From Petasospora fabianii (taxonomy: Eukaryota; Ascomycota; Saccharomycetes; Phaffomycetales; Wickerhamomycetaceae), in NCBI GenBank assembly GCA_022641835.1, contig CP048725.1, positions 124,001 to 188,000 on the forward strand: a stretch of DNA of 64,000 nucleotides, read 5' to 3'. Below the pieces are notes generated by a model. The model made no database searches and was not told the DNA's origin. It was given only the letters and a program-made list of their open reading frames with translations. Position numbers and translations under genes: made by a program. Below, piece after piece: positions 1 to 10,060 of the stretch; the stretch's first letter is position 1; each line of letters starts with the position of its first letter.

Positions 1-1878
1 GTTGTTGCTGTAAGCGATTCGGCCAAGGACTATAAGTAGTTCATGAGAGGTATCCTTCGTGAGAACTGGTGATGTAGATTCTAAATCAATTGTGGAGATA
101 TCCCAAATGGCGTGAAGGCAACGAACGATGGATGATATGAGTTTGGATCTGATATGGGTGAGGTTGTTTCGTGGATTGTTGAAGATCAGCTCTTGCTGTT
201 TTCCGATAGCAAAGACGAGGTTTTTGAGAAGGATGGCATCCTTATTGAATGGCGAAATTCCTTCAGTTGTTGTTATGAGTACTTTTTCTAGGAGGCAGAT
301 GATATTTAGTTGAACAAGGAGAAGTGTATGTTGATGTGAGTTTTCAACTTTAAACTTATTTTCGAGTCTGATTGGGTGTATAGCACATGGTAGGTGACTA
401 AGTTTATCACCAACCAACCCTTCAACCAAGACGTTATCGACTGTATTCCCCATAAGACGATTGAGTCCACTGAAAAGCCAATTAGGTTTCCAATCAATGC
501 CCTCAAGAACAATGTTCACCAATGCAGAAACAATCTCATGATTCATCAGTGGGTATTTCTCCTCCTTCTCTTCGAATGACTTCAAGCAACAACTCAACAC
601 TTCCACACATGGATAAATCACGAGGATGTCCGAGCTTGTACCAACAGCCAGTCTTGTCCACTTAACAAACTCATCATTCTTGTTCAAGACACCTACAATC
701 TCCTTCAATATCTCCCTATCCAATCCAGCACACATCACCAACTCCTCCAACAAATCACAAACGTAGACCAACACGAGCCTCTCAATGATCTCCTCATGTA
801 TTGCAGCGATGCCGAGCCTCTTATGTCTCTGATACGTCTCACCGCCTTCTTCATCGGGTTTGAGTAACTCTTCGGATAATCTCAAGAGATCTTTACATAG
901 TTCTACCATTTCCTTGAGTGTATCTTTCGTCACCGCCTTAGGTCTGAATCCGATTATGCAATGCATGAGGGCAAGGATGAAAGGAACTGGGAAGCGGGCA
1001 TGTTTTCGCTCAAGGATAAAGAGTTCCATGATGATGTCCTTGAATGAGAAGAGCATCCTCGTGATGAATTGATCAAGACGGAGTGCTTCACGATGACGAA
1101 CAAGCGATTGGAGAATGTATGTTGAGAGTGGTTCGAATGCCGAAATCGTGGTGCTGCTAGTGGATATTGCACAGGGGAGAGAGATTCTAGAAAGAAGGGT
1201 CATGGTTGGTGTGGTGAGGCCCGGTATTGTGTGATGCATGATTGTATCGATAAGAATTGCATTTTCGTTAAACTTGGAAGGATTTGTGATTCGTACTGTT
1301 GGTCCAGAAGTGGTAATACGACGCGGTGGTGGTGGAGCTTGTTGTGGTTGTGGTTGAGGAGCCGGTTGTGGTAAAGTTTGTGCTGGTGTAACTGGATCTT
1401 CGGTTGGTGTCTGAGATTCATCATCAGGGCGTCTAAATTGGTCCTTATCACCTGCACTCTGTCTCTTCCGACGCTTATTAGCACTCAAATTACGAATCTC
1501 GACTGAGAGGAATTTCTTCTCATCTTCCAAACGCTTCACCATGGCCTCCAGTGCCTGGATCTTGGAAAGCTTATCAGCCTTGTCATTGTTAGAATCCCTC
1601 AAGAGGGACTCACGCTCCTGACGTCTGTGTTGTTCGAGCTCATCAATCTTGGCCCTAAGCACCGCAACCTCACCCTTAGCCGCCAGCAGATCTGCACGTT
1701 GTGGGTCCTGTGACTGAGAAGATGTTACACGTACTCCAGCGCGTTGTGATGAGGATGAAGATGAGGCGTGTGGTGGTATATGTGGTCTCTGTGTCGATTG
1801 TGCGGGTCTCGCGGGTTTCAACGTGAGGGCAAGAAAGTCCTCATCGTCGTCACCAAAGTCGTCGTCTGACAACGACAT
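1..1878 (-). CDS. LCD1: DNA damage checkpoint protein Lcd1/Ddc2 (ATRIP homologue), C-terminus off window
   Basis: Open frame of 626 codons from the ATG at 1878 to the window edge with no stop, so the C-terminal part lies outside. The ATRIP family partners the checkpoint kinase Mec1/ATR and recruits it to RPA-coated single-stranded DNA. The N-terminus is acidic (SDDDFGDDDEDFLAL), as expected for the RPA-binding element. A predicted coiled coil follows at about residues 70-130 and contains LEDEKKFL, which I recall almost unchanged in S. cerevisiae Lcd1. A later stretch, VPFILALMHCIIGFRP, also matches the yeast protein (VPFLVALMYQIVQFRP). Between the coiled coil and the helical body is a Pro/Gln-rich linker. 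The gene is divergent from EMG1 across 276 bp. The assignment is by recalled sequence resemblance. Confidence 0.88.
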   Translation of the reverse strand, partial: MSLSDDDFGDDDEDFLALTLKPARPAQSTQRPHIPPHASSSSSSQRAGVRVTSSQSQDPQRADLLAAKGEVAVLRAKIDELEQHRRQERESLLRDSNNDKADKLSKIQALEAMVKRLEDEKKFLSVEIRNLSANKRRKRQSAGDKDQFRRPDDESQTPTEDPVTPAQTLPQPAPQPQPQQAPPPPRRITTSGPTVRITNPSKFNENAILIDTIMHHTIPGLTTPTMTLLSRISLPCAISTSSTTISAFEPLSTYILQSLVRHREALRLDQFITRMLFSFKDIIMELFILERKHARFPVPFILALMHCIIGFRPKAVTKDTLKEMVELCKDLLRLSEELLKPDEEGGETYQRHKRLGIAAIHEEIIERLVLVYVCDLLEELVMCAGLDREILKEIVGVLNKNDEFVKWTRLAVGTSSDILVIYPCVEVLSCCLKSFEEKEEKYPLMNHEIVSALVNIVLEGIDWKPNWLFSGLNRLMGNTVDNVLVEGLVGDKLSHLPCAIHPIRLENKFKVENSHQHTLLLVQLNIICLLEKVLITTTEGISPFNKDAILLKNLVFAIGKQQELIFNNPRNNLTHIRSKLISSIVRCLHAIWDISTIDLESTSPVLTKDTSHELLIVLGRIAYSNN

Positions 1879-2154
1879 GTTGTGTGTGTATTGTTTACAT
1901 TTCCAAAAGAGAACTAGTGTTAGCATAAAAGCACAGTAGTTGAAGATGTAGTTATTTGTTTAGTGGTGTCCGGGTGGAAGGCTTGATCTCATCGCCAAAG
2001 CGCGAACCGGTCAGAGAGGAAAAAAATTCAGGTTTGGAGCAGAAAGGCCCCATTGATGGCCTATTCGCTTTGCTTAGTTCTGCGTCCACTTAGCGAGTTT
2101 GCCCCCATTCGTTCCAGTTCTATTGTGAACAAATAGTGTTGACTTATATTACAA

Positions 2155-2916
2155 ATGGCCTCGGAAACCACCAATACGAAGGAGACGAAGGAGACAAAGA
2201 AGGGTGTGCTTCCAGCATCGCTCGTTCCTGAGCAGCCTGCAGCTCCTACATCTAGAGACAAGAACACACAGAGACTGATTGTGGTGCTCAGTGCCGCATG
2301 TCTCGAGACACACAAGATCAGCTCTGGCCATGGAGGAAACCAGGACAAGTATGCCCTGTTGAACTGTGATGACCACCAGGGTCTCTTGAAGAAGATGGGG
2401 AGAGACATCTCTGAGGCAAGACCAGATATCACACATCAGTGTCTTTTGACACTGCTTGATTCACCTATCAACAAGGCTGGTAAGTTGCAAGTGTACATCC
2501 ACACTGCCCGTGGAGTGCTCGTGGAGGTGAATCCATCTGTGCGTATTCCAAGAACGTTTAAGAGATTTTCCGGTTTGATGGTGCAGCTTCTGCATAAGCT
2601 CAGCATCAGATCCGTCAACTCTGAGGAGAAGTTATTGAAAGTGATCAAGAACCCAATCACAGATCACTTGCCTACCAAGTGCAGAAAAGTTACTCTCTCG
2701 TTTGATGCGCCATTGATTAGAGTGCAGAACTATGTTGAAAAGCTCGATGAGGACGAAAGTATCTGTGTGTTTGTCGGTGCCATGGCTAGAGGTAAGGATA
2801 ACTTTGCCGACGAGTTTGTCGATGAAAAGGTTGGTCTCAGTGACTATCCACTCAGTGCCTCTGTTGCGTGCTCCAAGTTCTGTCACGGTTGTGAGGATGC
2901 CTGGGGCATCTATTAG
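2155..2916 (+). CDS. EMG1: Emg1/Nep1, 18S rRNA pseudouridine N1-methyltransferase
   Basis: 253 residues, close to the usual yeast length of about 252. Emg1 is a SPOUT-fold methyltransferase that methylates N1 of a hypermodified pseudouridine in 18S rRNA and is needed for 40S subunit biogenesis in the nucleolus. The family pattern is visible throughout: [13 protein letters not shown] near residue 42, [20 protein letters not shown](T)[10 protein letters not shown], the basic [20 protein letters not shown], and C-terminal [22 protein letters not shown]. The Thr/Lys/Glu-rich first 20 residues are variable in the family. No intron is needed. The start is the first ATG and no upstream in-frame alternative is supported. 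Confidence 0.97.
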   Translation: MASETTNTKETKETKKGVLPASLVPEQPAAPTSRDKNTQRLIVVLSAACLETHKISSGHGGNQDKYALLNCDDHQGLLKKMGRDISEARPDITHQCLLTLLDSPINKAGKLQVYIHTARGVLVEVNPSVRIPRTFKRFSGLMVQLLHKLSIRSVNSEEKLLKVIKNPITDHLPTKCRKVTLSFDAPLIRVQNYVEKLDEDESICVFVGAMARGKDNFADEFVDEKVGLSDYPLSASVACSKFCHGCEDAWGIY

Positions 2917-3505
2917 ACTGGTTGTAGTGAAGGTTGTGTTTGCATGTGTCCACTTCATGATGGTTGGTATTGTTGATGACTGGTTTTTAGCATTTTTCCC
3001 TGTTAATATCTGAAGGATCTGTATCTTATCTGGGGCGTATACTGTAGTGTAATGTCATGCAGTGATCGCCTGTAACCGTTGGTCTTGATAGTGGTCCCAC
3101 TGGGGAGCTGACATTTGGTTGATCGGCCGATAGCGGATGGAAGGAGATCGGAGTTGCGTGGGGGAGCTAGTCGGTCTTTGCTGTAGACTCAGCGCTGATG
3201 GAGAATAGTTGTAAAAAAAGAGTAAGGGGTAGTAAACAACAGGTAATAAATATACTTAAGTATCCTAAATAAGAAGTTAACGAGAAAAGCACCGTCAAAG
3301 TGAAGTCGTATGCACTGTTTGAGTCCAGCCAATCTGGACATCGAGTCAGGTTGCGGTACCCCGGACTTTTCTCCGGCTCGCGAGGGTGGCCAATAACCCT
3401 ATGGCTATAAAAGGCGCCTGATCACCCACCTTTATTTCTCCTGTGTCACTATTTCTCAATCTCATCTGTCGATCTCAACCATAGAACAACAAATATCCTA
3501 CTAAA
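2917..3505. other. Intergenic region, EMG1 3' end and promoter of the Cys-rich gene
   Basis: No coding region seen. The promoter half carries a CCAAT box at 3390-3394 (a possible Hap2/3/5 site) and a TATA box, TATAAAAGG, at 3406-3414, exactly 100 bp upstream of the ATG at 3506. An AGGGG stress-element-like core lies near 3225. The TATA is clear; the factor assignments are inference from short motifs. Confidence 0.5.
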
Positions 3506-3838
3506 ATGTGTCAAACTTCCATCTGTGGTCTCTGCAGTACGTTGTCACACACCATATCTCCATAATTCCGCTTCCCTCTCCCCTGATACTAACCCCACAC
3601 CACCCCAGACAAGAAGAGCTGGACGGGCTGTGGTGCCCACGTTGCCTCCGTGATGGACCAAACCGATCCAAAATATTGGTGAGTCTCTCCTTCTGCATCC
3701 TCATCATCTTAATAATCTGTTTTGTTTCCTATAAGACCACTAACACGCCCCAGGTGCACTTGCAGACATACCCACGTCGACGAAGGCGTCGACACAAAGT
3801 ACCCACCAAAGGCGGGTACAGGTCGCACGAGCTTGTAA
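3506..3838 (+). CDS. 61-residue Cys-rich small protein, three exons
   Basis: Spliced by hand as join(3506..3536, 3609..3678, 3754..3838), giving 61 residues. Intron 1 (72 bp) has donor GTACGT, branch TACTAAC at 3587-3593 and acceptor CAG. Intron 2 (75 bp) has donor GTGAGT, branch CACTAAC and acceptor CAG. The product begins MCQTSICGLCNKKSWTGCGA, continues through SVMDQTDPKYWCTCRHTH and ends in a Pro/Gly-rich tail. The CxxxxCGxC...W.GCG.H...VMD......WC.C pattern resembles a family of small fungal proteins of unknown function that I remember only in outline. Six cysteines and histidines could bind metal, but that is inference. The upstream TATA box suggests inducible expression. The splice model rests on two consensus introns and on the coherent Cys pattern that results. 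Confidence 0.8.
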
Positions 3839-4124
3839 CTCTCTGTTCAATGCTCTAATGTTCTGTTTAGTTTTTACACAAGGTTACGACTTTTCTGCTG
3901 TTCGGGCTGTTTGTCCCTGTAGAGAGTTTATACCTCGCGCTGATGACTGATGGCTGCTTGTTAGAGGTTTGTTTCATCGTCACCACACTTGGCACATCCA
4001 AAACAAACATCTCCAAAACGCATAAAACTACAAGCCTCTGCCCTATAACCTGCCTCTGTACACCTCAGGATGTGTACCATGGCTTCATCTCCCTATTTTG
4101 CAAGACTCCACCAACCGATAAGCC

Positions 4125-6440
4125 ATGGAGCAGACCCCGTACCTCCTCCTCAGAGAGCGCCTCTCGCAGACATGGATCAACAAGAACACCATCATCCTCG
4201 CTCTCATGGCGGTAAAACTTGTTATCTTTGCCACCTCTCTCCAATCTACACTGGAGACTGCAAAGTACTACACTCTCAGCTCATGCCCGACCATAGACTC
4301 CATGGCATCGAGTGCCGTATCCATCCCACACTACCTTTCAAAGTCCGCAAACTACATGATCCAAAAGAGCATCCAGGAAATCAACGACAAGACCGTTGAC
4401 ACGCTTAGCCTGATGCTCACGGGTGCTGAGGCACTCATCATCTTCTCCCTCGAAATGATTGTCGGGACATATGCGTGTGTCCTGGTCTCCACCATCGATG
4501 GTGCAGTGGATGTTGCCGTCAACGGTACAGAGTCTATCATCTCTTGGGTCAACGGTACGCTTGGTGACATCGTTGATGAGATCGAGGACGGGCTCGGTGA
4601 CCTTACTAAGGTTATCAACAAGGTCATCGACACTGCTGAAAAAGCAACTCGCCTGTTTGATGATGATGACGACGATGACGGTGACACATCAACCACATTC
4701 AAGAAAGTCAACCTCACCGTGGCGTCGCTCAGGAACATTCACATCCCAAGCTCTATCAATGATAAGCTCGAACAGCTCAAGGAGAACACTCCAGACTTTG
4801 ACACTGTGAAGAACAAAACTGAGGCCCTGATCAGAGAGCCCTTCGATCTCGTCAAGAAGAAAATCACCAATGCCACCCTCATCTCTGGTGATGACGAAGG
4901 TCTCTACACACCTGCCCTCCAAAACGTCCAGATCTGCTCTGATAACTCCGATTCTATCAACAATTTCTATAACGATCTCGCCCAAACAGTCCACAGGGTC
5001 ATGGTCATCCTCGTGGTGCTCATGTTTACAGTGGCTTTGTTTGTCATAATCCCCTCCGTGATATCTGAGCTCCGCAAGTGGAGGAAGCTCCAAAATCTCC
5101 ATAACAAGCTTGACTTTAAGTCGCAAGAGCTGCAACCCCATGACCCAATCACTGTATTCGAAGAGACTTTCAACAGATACCCATCTACAGCTGGGAAATT
5201 TGCCTCTAAATTCTCCTCTAACCCATCTCGCCAACTCTCTATCCGCTGGTTCATGTCCTACATCTTCTCACCACGAGCATCCATCGTCCTTGGTCTTTCG
5301 CTCGCTGGATTTCTTGTCATAATCGCCCAGTTTATCATGATCAAGGCGCTCGAATCTTCAATCTCAAACCAGCAATCCCCTTTCAATTCCATATCCAGTT
5401 CACTCACTTCTAAAGTATCGGAATCCATCGCAAACTGGACAGACTCTACAAACACTTATCTCGAGACCCGCGAGGATACCATCAACGAGGACCTCTTCTC
5501 CTGGATCCAAACCACCACCGATGCAGTAAACATCACTATTTCCACATTCGTGGACGATATGAATGATGCAATTGCAAACGCCTTCAATGATACAATTCTT
5601 TATGACCCAGTGAAAACAATCGTTGGTTGCGTCATTGAAGACAAGCTAATTAGGATGGAAAAAGGACTCACTTGGGTCCATGATAATGCTGAGATATCTT
5701 TACCCAGAGTCAGCGAGAAGTATCTATCGCTAGCGTTTGATGATTCATCAAATAGCACCAGTGCCAATGTGACTAGTTCTATTGGGAACAGTACTCAGGA
5801 TTACTCCCAGACTGCACTGATGTCCAGGACCAATGAGTTGATGGATAACGCAGAGTCACTTATGGGCAATATTTTACAAAAGGTGATCACGCAGTATAAG
5901 AAGGGGTTGATGATTGAAGTTTGGATCGCTGTTGCACTGTTTATTATCTGGTTGTCACAAATCTTGATTGGTGGTATCATGGCGCTCTTCAAACTGAATC
6001 AAGCAACAGCACAGGATGATGGCACCATAAGTGGCCATTCTAATGGCTCTGAGAAGTTCACTGGTGCTGCATACAGGGCCCCTCAACCTTTTACAATCAG
6101 TCATCCACGGCCTTTGAATAGGGATGAACAACTGATGTATGGGTTCCCATATAACGACCCTTTCAAGACACCAGTTTCAACAACTGATCTGGGTATAGTT
6201 AAAGGTCTCAATGACGTCAAGGATCCCAATCACGTCAAAGGTCCCAATCCCTTCCGTGATAACTTGGAGGTGGCCACTCCACAATGTTGGTCCAGTTCTG
6301 ATACCGTTCAGCAATATCCATCCGCTTTGCAGGACAATTTGCGTGTGTCGCCGATACGTGACAGGTCGAGGGCCCTGTATGCCAGACAGAGCTCGATTTA
6401 CAGTACGATTCATAATTCTAGTTCGACTGATGAAGATTGA
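4125..6440 (+). CDS. PRM1: Plasma membrane fusion protein Prm1
   Basis: 771 residues. Prm1 is a multi-pass glycoprotein made during mating that acts at the cell-cell contact zone in plasma membrane fusion. Hydrophobic membrane segments are visible near residues 22-40, 95-125, 290-312, 385-410 and 600-630, separated by large loops rich in N-glycosylation sequons. The loop containing TKVINKVID followed by a run of seven Asp matches the equivalent loop of S. cerevisiae Prm1 (SKIINKVIK then GDDDDS), as do LRNIHIPSSINDKLEQL and NDTILYDPVKTIVGCVIEDKL. The protein is longer than the 661-residue S. cerevisiae one, mainly in the cytosolic tail. An upstream ATG near 4079 is out of frame. I saw no pheromone-response element that I would defend. 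Confidence 0.95.
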   Translation: MEQTPYLLLRERLSQTWINKNTIILALMAVKLVIFATSLQSTLETAKYYTLSSCPTIDSMASSAVSIPHYLSKSANYMIQKSIQEINDKTVDTLSLMLTGAEALIIFSLEMIVGTYACVLVSTIDGAVDVAVNGTESIISWVNGTLGDIVDEIEDGLGDLTKVINKVIDTAEKATRLFDDDDDDDGDTSTTFKKVNLTVASLRNIHIPSSINDKLEQLKENTPDFDTVKNKTEALIREPFDLVKKKITNATLISGDDEGLYTPALQNVQICSDNSDSINNFYNDLAQTVHRVMVILVVLMFTVALFVIIPSVISELRKWRKLQNLHNKLDFKSQELQPHDPITVFEETFNRYPSTAGKFASKFSSNPSRQLSIRWFMSYIFSPRASIVLGLSLAGFLVIIAQFIMIKALESSISNQQSPFNSISSSLTSKVSESIANWTDSTNTYLETREDTINEDLFSWIQTTTDAVNITISTFVDDMNDAIANAFNDTILYDPVKTIVGCVIEDKLIRMEKGLTWVHDNAEISLPRVSEKYLSLAFDDSSNSTSANVTSSIGNSTQDYSQTALMSRTNELMDNAESLMGNILQKVITQYKKGLMIEVWIAVALFIIWLSQILIGGIMALFKLNQATAQDDGTISGHSNGSEKFTGAAYRAPQPFTISHPRPLNRDEQLMYGFPYNDPFKTPVSTTDLGIVKGLNDVKDPNHVKGPNPFRDNLEVATPQCWSSSDTVQQYPSALQDNLRVSPIRDRSRALYARQSSIYSTIHNSSSTDED

Positions 6441-6724
6441 GTGGATCGATAGCTCGTTTATCAAGTAATTGATGCTTAGATGTATTTTATGCCAATAACG
6501 ATTGTATACTCGGACCTAATACTATTACCTTCATACTACTTACCATAGTGTAGCTGCAACAGACTTACAATTATTATTCGATCAACGATTGTCTATTGCA
6601 ATATTAACAAACTTCAAGGGATAAAGACAAAACAAAACAACAAAATCACAAAACATCATAATGTACATGCACGAAACAGAAACCAAGCCATTAATAAAAG
6701 GGGAAAGTCACCAGGCGAATCACA

Positions 6725-9700
6725 TCACATGGCAAATGCAAGAACGTTTTCTCTGCTCAAGATCCTCTCAATCTCACCAACAAGAGTCTTGAAGGACTTG
6801 CTCGAGCCCTTAGTCTTGTCAAATGTCACAGAGGAACCTTTCTTACCATACTTTGCAATGGTCACCTTGAACTTGGCCTTGTTCATACCAACAATGTTAT
6901 TCTTGGCAATATCACCAAAGATAACAAGCTCTTCTTCCTTAGCATCAATGTTTCTCAACCCATAATCACTCCAGCCAGTCATCAATCTCTTCAGCGTTGT
7001 GAACATCTCATATGGCTCGTATACCGTGTTGAGTGTCTTCGTCTGTGGCTTAGATCCACTGAATATACGGAAGAATGAACTCTGTTGAGGGGCAACAACA
7101 GCACCTTGCTCAAGCTGAGACATCTCCTTCTTACCCTTAGACCACTTTCTGAAGAAAGAGCCACCGCTAGCGGTTCTCTTATTGGCCTCATTCGTGATGT
7201 CTCCCAAAGCTGGCTTGGACTGGGATGATGGAGTCACCTTGGTAGTGGAAACAGAAGTACGGCCATTGTCCTCAACTCTCACAGACTCACGCTTTCTGGA
7301 CTTTGGCAGTGGCTTTGGAGCAGCATTGTCAGCGGTATTATTAGCTGGTCTCGAGGCAGGAGCATCTTCATGGACGGAGAAGTGAGACTTCTTGGCTGGC
7401 TTGACAATGTCAAACTCATCTGGCAACTCTGGCAACTTGACAGGCTTCTTAGGCTGGATGTCACTGTTTTCAGCGCTGTCATCATGAGACTCAAGAGCGG
7501 TGAGCCTATCAGCATAACTCAGTCTCAAACCAGACGCCTTGGAGTAAGACGGTGTGGTGGTTTCAGAAGGCTTCTCTTCAATGATGTCCTCTTGAAGAGC
7601 CTTGGAAGCAGCAGCATCAGCCTCGGCCTTCTCAATGTCACTATTCAGCACTCTCAACTTGGAAGCCAGATCAGTGTAGGATGTTCTGCTGGAGTAGATG
7701 GACAACACGGAAAGTCTCTTGTTAGAAGCAGAGTACATTCTTGACTTTCTAGTAACCTGTGGGATTTTAACATCGGCAATAGTCTTTGGCCCTGAAAACT
7801 CAGAATCAAATGGCAACTCGTTAACCTCGTCGGCCCCCTCAACAGCATCTATGGTCTTAGAAGACTTTCTTGAAGTGGACTTCTCATCTTCATAACTGGC
7901 AAGAATATCCTGCTTTTTCTTCAAGGTGGAAGCTCTCTTGATGGCGAGATCAAACTTAGAGCCGAGGAACTTGGATCTTCTGATGGCTTGAGTGACATTG
8001 TCTTGCTCCTCATATGTCAACTTGGATGGAGCCCAATCCTCAGCGTTGAAGTGAAGGCCCGGATCCAATCTAGACTTTGGTCTCGTAGCATATGGATTAG
8101 TAGTAGCTCTCTGTTGGATCTGGTCCAACTCTTCCTTATCCAGAAGGGCAGACGATTTTGCAGCAGGGCCAGAAGCGGAACGAGTCTTGTTGCTAGAGAT
8201 CTTTGGTTCAGAAGCCAACCTAGCCTCTTCATCAGCTTCCGCCTGGAGTTTCTCCTGGCGCTCCAACTCTTCCTGTTCCTTTCTCAACTTTTCTCTCTCC
8301 TCCTTCTCCTTTGCCAGCTTCTCCAATCTTTCGGCCTCCTTTCTGGCCTTCTCCTCAGCCTTCTTTCTAGCCTCCTCCTGTCTGATCTTCTCATACTTCT
8401 CATGCTCAAAGATCTCATCACACAAAGTGGCAAAGTCGGAAGATGTTCTCTTGGCCTCACGGTCAATGTAAACCCAATCATTGTCACTAGCGAGCTTGGC
8501 ATACACGGCAATCAACTTACTGGTAATACTGTTTCTCTTGGACCCCATCATGGAGGATCTGAAAGAGCGTCTCTTACCCATGTTGACAGAGTTTCTTTGG
8601 GCAGAAGCCAATGACTGAGCTTGGATAGGGGCCTGTTGCTGTGGAGCAAGTGCTGGAGCAGCGGAAATACTGGCAGCAGCGGCATCATAGACATGACGAG
8701 GGACAGGTGGTTGTTTCTGTGGGGAGATACGTGGTGGGGAGTACTCGGTGAGGGACTTGCGTTTGTTGTTGAAAGAAACGGACTTTCTGTGGGCAGATGA
8801 TGCACTGATGATAGAACGTCTGTTGGCCTTTCTTGGGGTGCCTTGGGAACCGGAACCGCCAGAAGAACTGGAAGCAGAAACTGGAACACGAGTATTGACG
8901 GACTTGGCAATGGACAAGGATCTGACAAGGGAAGAGTTGGACTGGTTGTGTCTGTAACGTAACAAGAGGAAGTAGAAGATCTTCTCTGTAGTGGACTCCT
9001 TCTTAAGCAAGCTCTGAACAATGTCATCCTTCTCTCTACCGTGCCACAAGATGACCAAGTTCTCAAGGATGGAATCATCAATCTCATCTCTGGATGTGAT
9101 TTGGTTGAGGTAGGTGTTTGGGTTTGGCAATTCGTTCATAGTCTTCTGGTCAACAGCAGACACAGGGTACTTGAGCAAAAGAGGGTGGGACAAGATGTCA
9201 TGTGTCTTGATTCTCTTCTCTGGCTCAACGGTAAGCATCACAGCAATCAAGTCCTGAGCTTCAGTGGAGATGTCTGTTGGCATCTCAAAAGAACCACTCT
9301 GGACCTTGAGCAGCAAGTTTCTGATGTTCTCGTCATCGAATGGTAATCTTCCCGTGAGCAAGGCAAACAAGATAACACCACAGGACCAAACATCACTTTC
9401 AAAACCGTGGTATTGCTTACCGGAAACGATCTCTGGAGCAGCGTAGTGAGGAGAACCACAAGAGGTCTCAAGCATTCTATCGTTGTTCTCGAGGGCAGCC
9501 ATACCGAAATCAGCAAGCTTGACGTTCATGTCATGATCAAGCAGCAAGTTCTCTGGCTTCAAGTCTCTGTGGCAGATACCCAAAGCGTGGCAGTAAGAGG
9601 CACCCATGATGATCTGTCTGAAATAGCGGACAGCCTCATACTCTGGCAATGGACCTTTCTCAACGAGCATATCAAAGAGTTCACCACCTTCGACGTACTC

Positions 9701-10060
9701 CAAGATCAAGTACAAAGACTTGGAAGTCTCCCAAACATCGTATAATCTGAGCACGTTTGGATGGTTGAGCAACTTCATAATGATGATTTCTCTCTCGATA
9801 CCGTATGCCAAACCGGCAGCATCACGGCCCTTGTCGTCATTCAACTCCATTGAGTTCAAGACGGACTTGGAAACAACCTTAACTGCGGCTCTCTGGCCAG
9901 AGTTCATGTGTTCAGCGAGCAGGACACGTCCTGTGGATCCTGTACCCAGGGTTTTACCGAGACGCCATGGGCCAATCTTATTGATTTGAGAGGTGTTGTT
10001 GAATGTGGACGATGACAGTAGTGACGAGGCCACGGAGGGCTGTCTTGAATGGTACGACAT
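6725..10060 (-). CDS. GIN4: Gin4/Kcc4-type septin-associated Nim1-family protein kinase
   Basis: 1111 residues. Gin4-type kinases localise to the bud neck, control septin organisation and relay morphogenesis signals to Swe1. The kinase domain spans about residues 30-300: glycine loop GTGSTG at 39-44, ATP-binding Lys61, HRDLKPEN from 164, DFG at 184-186 and APE at 208-210. A strongly charged predicted coiled coil (repeated EEARKKAEEK-type sequence) lies around 545-610. The last 100 residues form a KA1-like membrane- and phospholipid-binding domain. The opening IGPWRLGKTLGTGSTG is typical of the Hsl1/Gin4/Kcc4 group. The length fits Gin4 (1142) or Kcc4 (1037) better than Hsl1 (1518), but the choice among these paralogues is an inference. 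Seven ACGCGT boxes lie upstream. Confidence 0.88.
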   Translation of the reverse strand: MSYHSRQPSVASSLLSSSTFNNTSQINKIGPWRLGKTLGTGSTGRVLLAEHMNSGQRAAVKVVSKSVLNSMELNDDKGRDAAGLAYGIEREIIIMKLLNHPNVLRLYDVWETSKSLYLILEYVEGGELFDMLVEKGPLPEYEAVRYFRQIIMGASYCHALGICHRDLKPENLLLDHDMNVKLADFGMAALENNDRMLETSCGSPHYAAPEIVSGKQYHGFESDVWSCGVILFALLTGRLPFDDENIRNLLLKVQSGSFEMPTDISTEAQDLIAVMLTVEPEKRIKTHDILSHPLLLKYPVSAVDQKTMNELPNPNTYLNQITSRDEIDDSILENLVILWHGREKDDIVQSLLKKESTTEKIFYFLLLRYRHNQSNSSLVRSLSIAKSVNTRVPVSASSSSGGSGSQGTPRKANRRSIISASSAHRKSVSFNNKRKSLTEYSPPRISPQKQPPVPRHVYDAAAASISAAPALAPQQQAPIQAQSLASAQRNSVNMGKRRSFRSSMMGSKRNSITSKLIAVYAKLASDNDWVYIDREAKRTSSDFATLCDEIFEHEKYEKIRQEEARKKAEEKARKEAERLEKLAKEKEEREKLRKEQEELERQEKLQAEADEEARLASEPKISSNKTRSASGPAAKSSALLDKEELDQIQQRATTNPYATRPKSRLDPGLHFNAEDWAPSKLTYEEQDNVTQAIRRSKFLGSKFDLAIKRASTLKKKQDILASYEDEKSTSRKSSKTIDAVEGADEVNELPFDSEFSGPKTIADVKIPQVTRKSRMYSASNKRLSVLSIYSSRTSYTDLASKLRVLNSDIEKAEADAAASKALQEDIIEEKPSETTTPSYSKASGLRLSYADRLTALESHDDSAENSDIQPKKPVKLPELPDEFDIVKPAKKSHFSVHEDAPASRPANNTADNAAPKPLPKSRKRESVRVEDNGRTSVSTTKVTPSSQSKPALGDITNEANKRTASGGSFFRKWSKGKKEMSQLEQGAVVAPQQSSFFRIFSGSKPQTKTLNTVYEPYEMFTTLKRLMTGWSDYGLRNIDAKEEELVIFGDIAKNNIVGMNKAKFKVTIAKYGKKGSSVTFDKTKGSSKSFKTLVGEIERILSRENVLAFAM

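Noticed and set aside
4070-4399. Overlapping frame at the start of PRM1 with an earlier ATG
   Set aside because: Different frame from the clearly homologous Prm1 sequence; a shadow frame.
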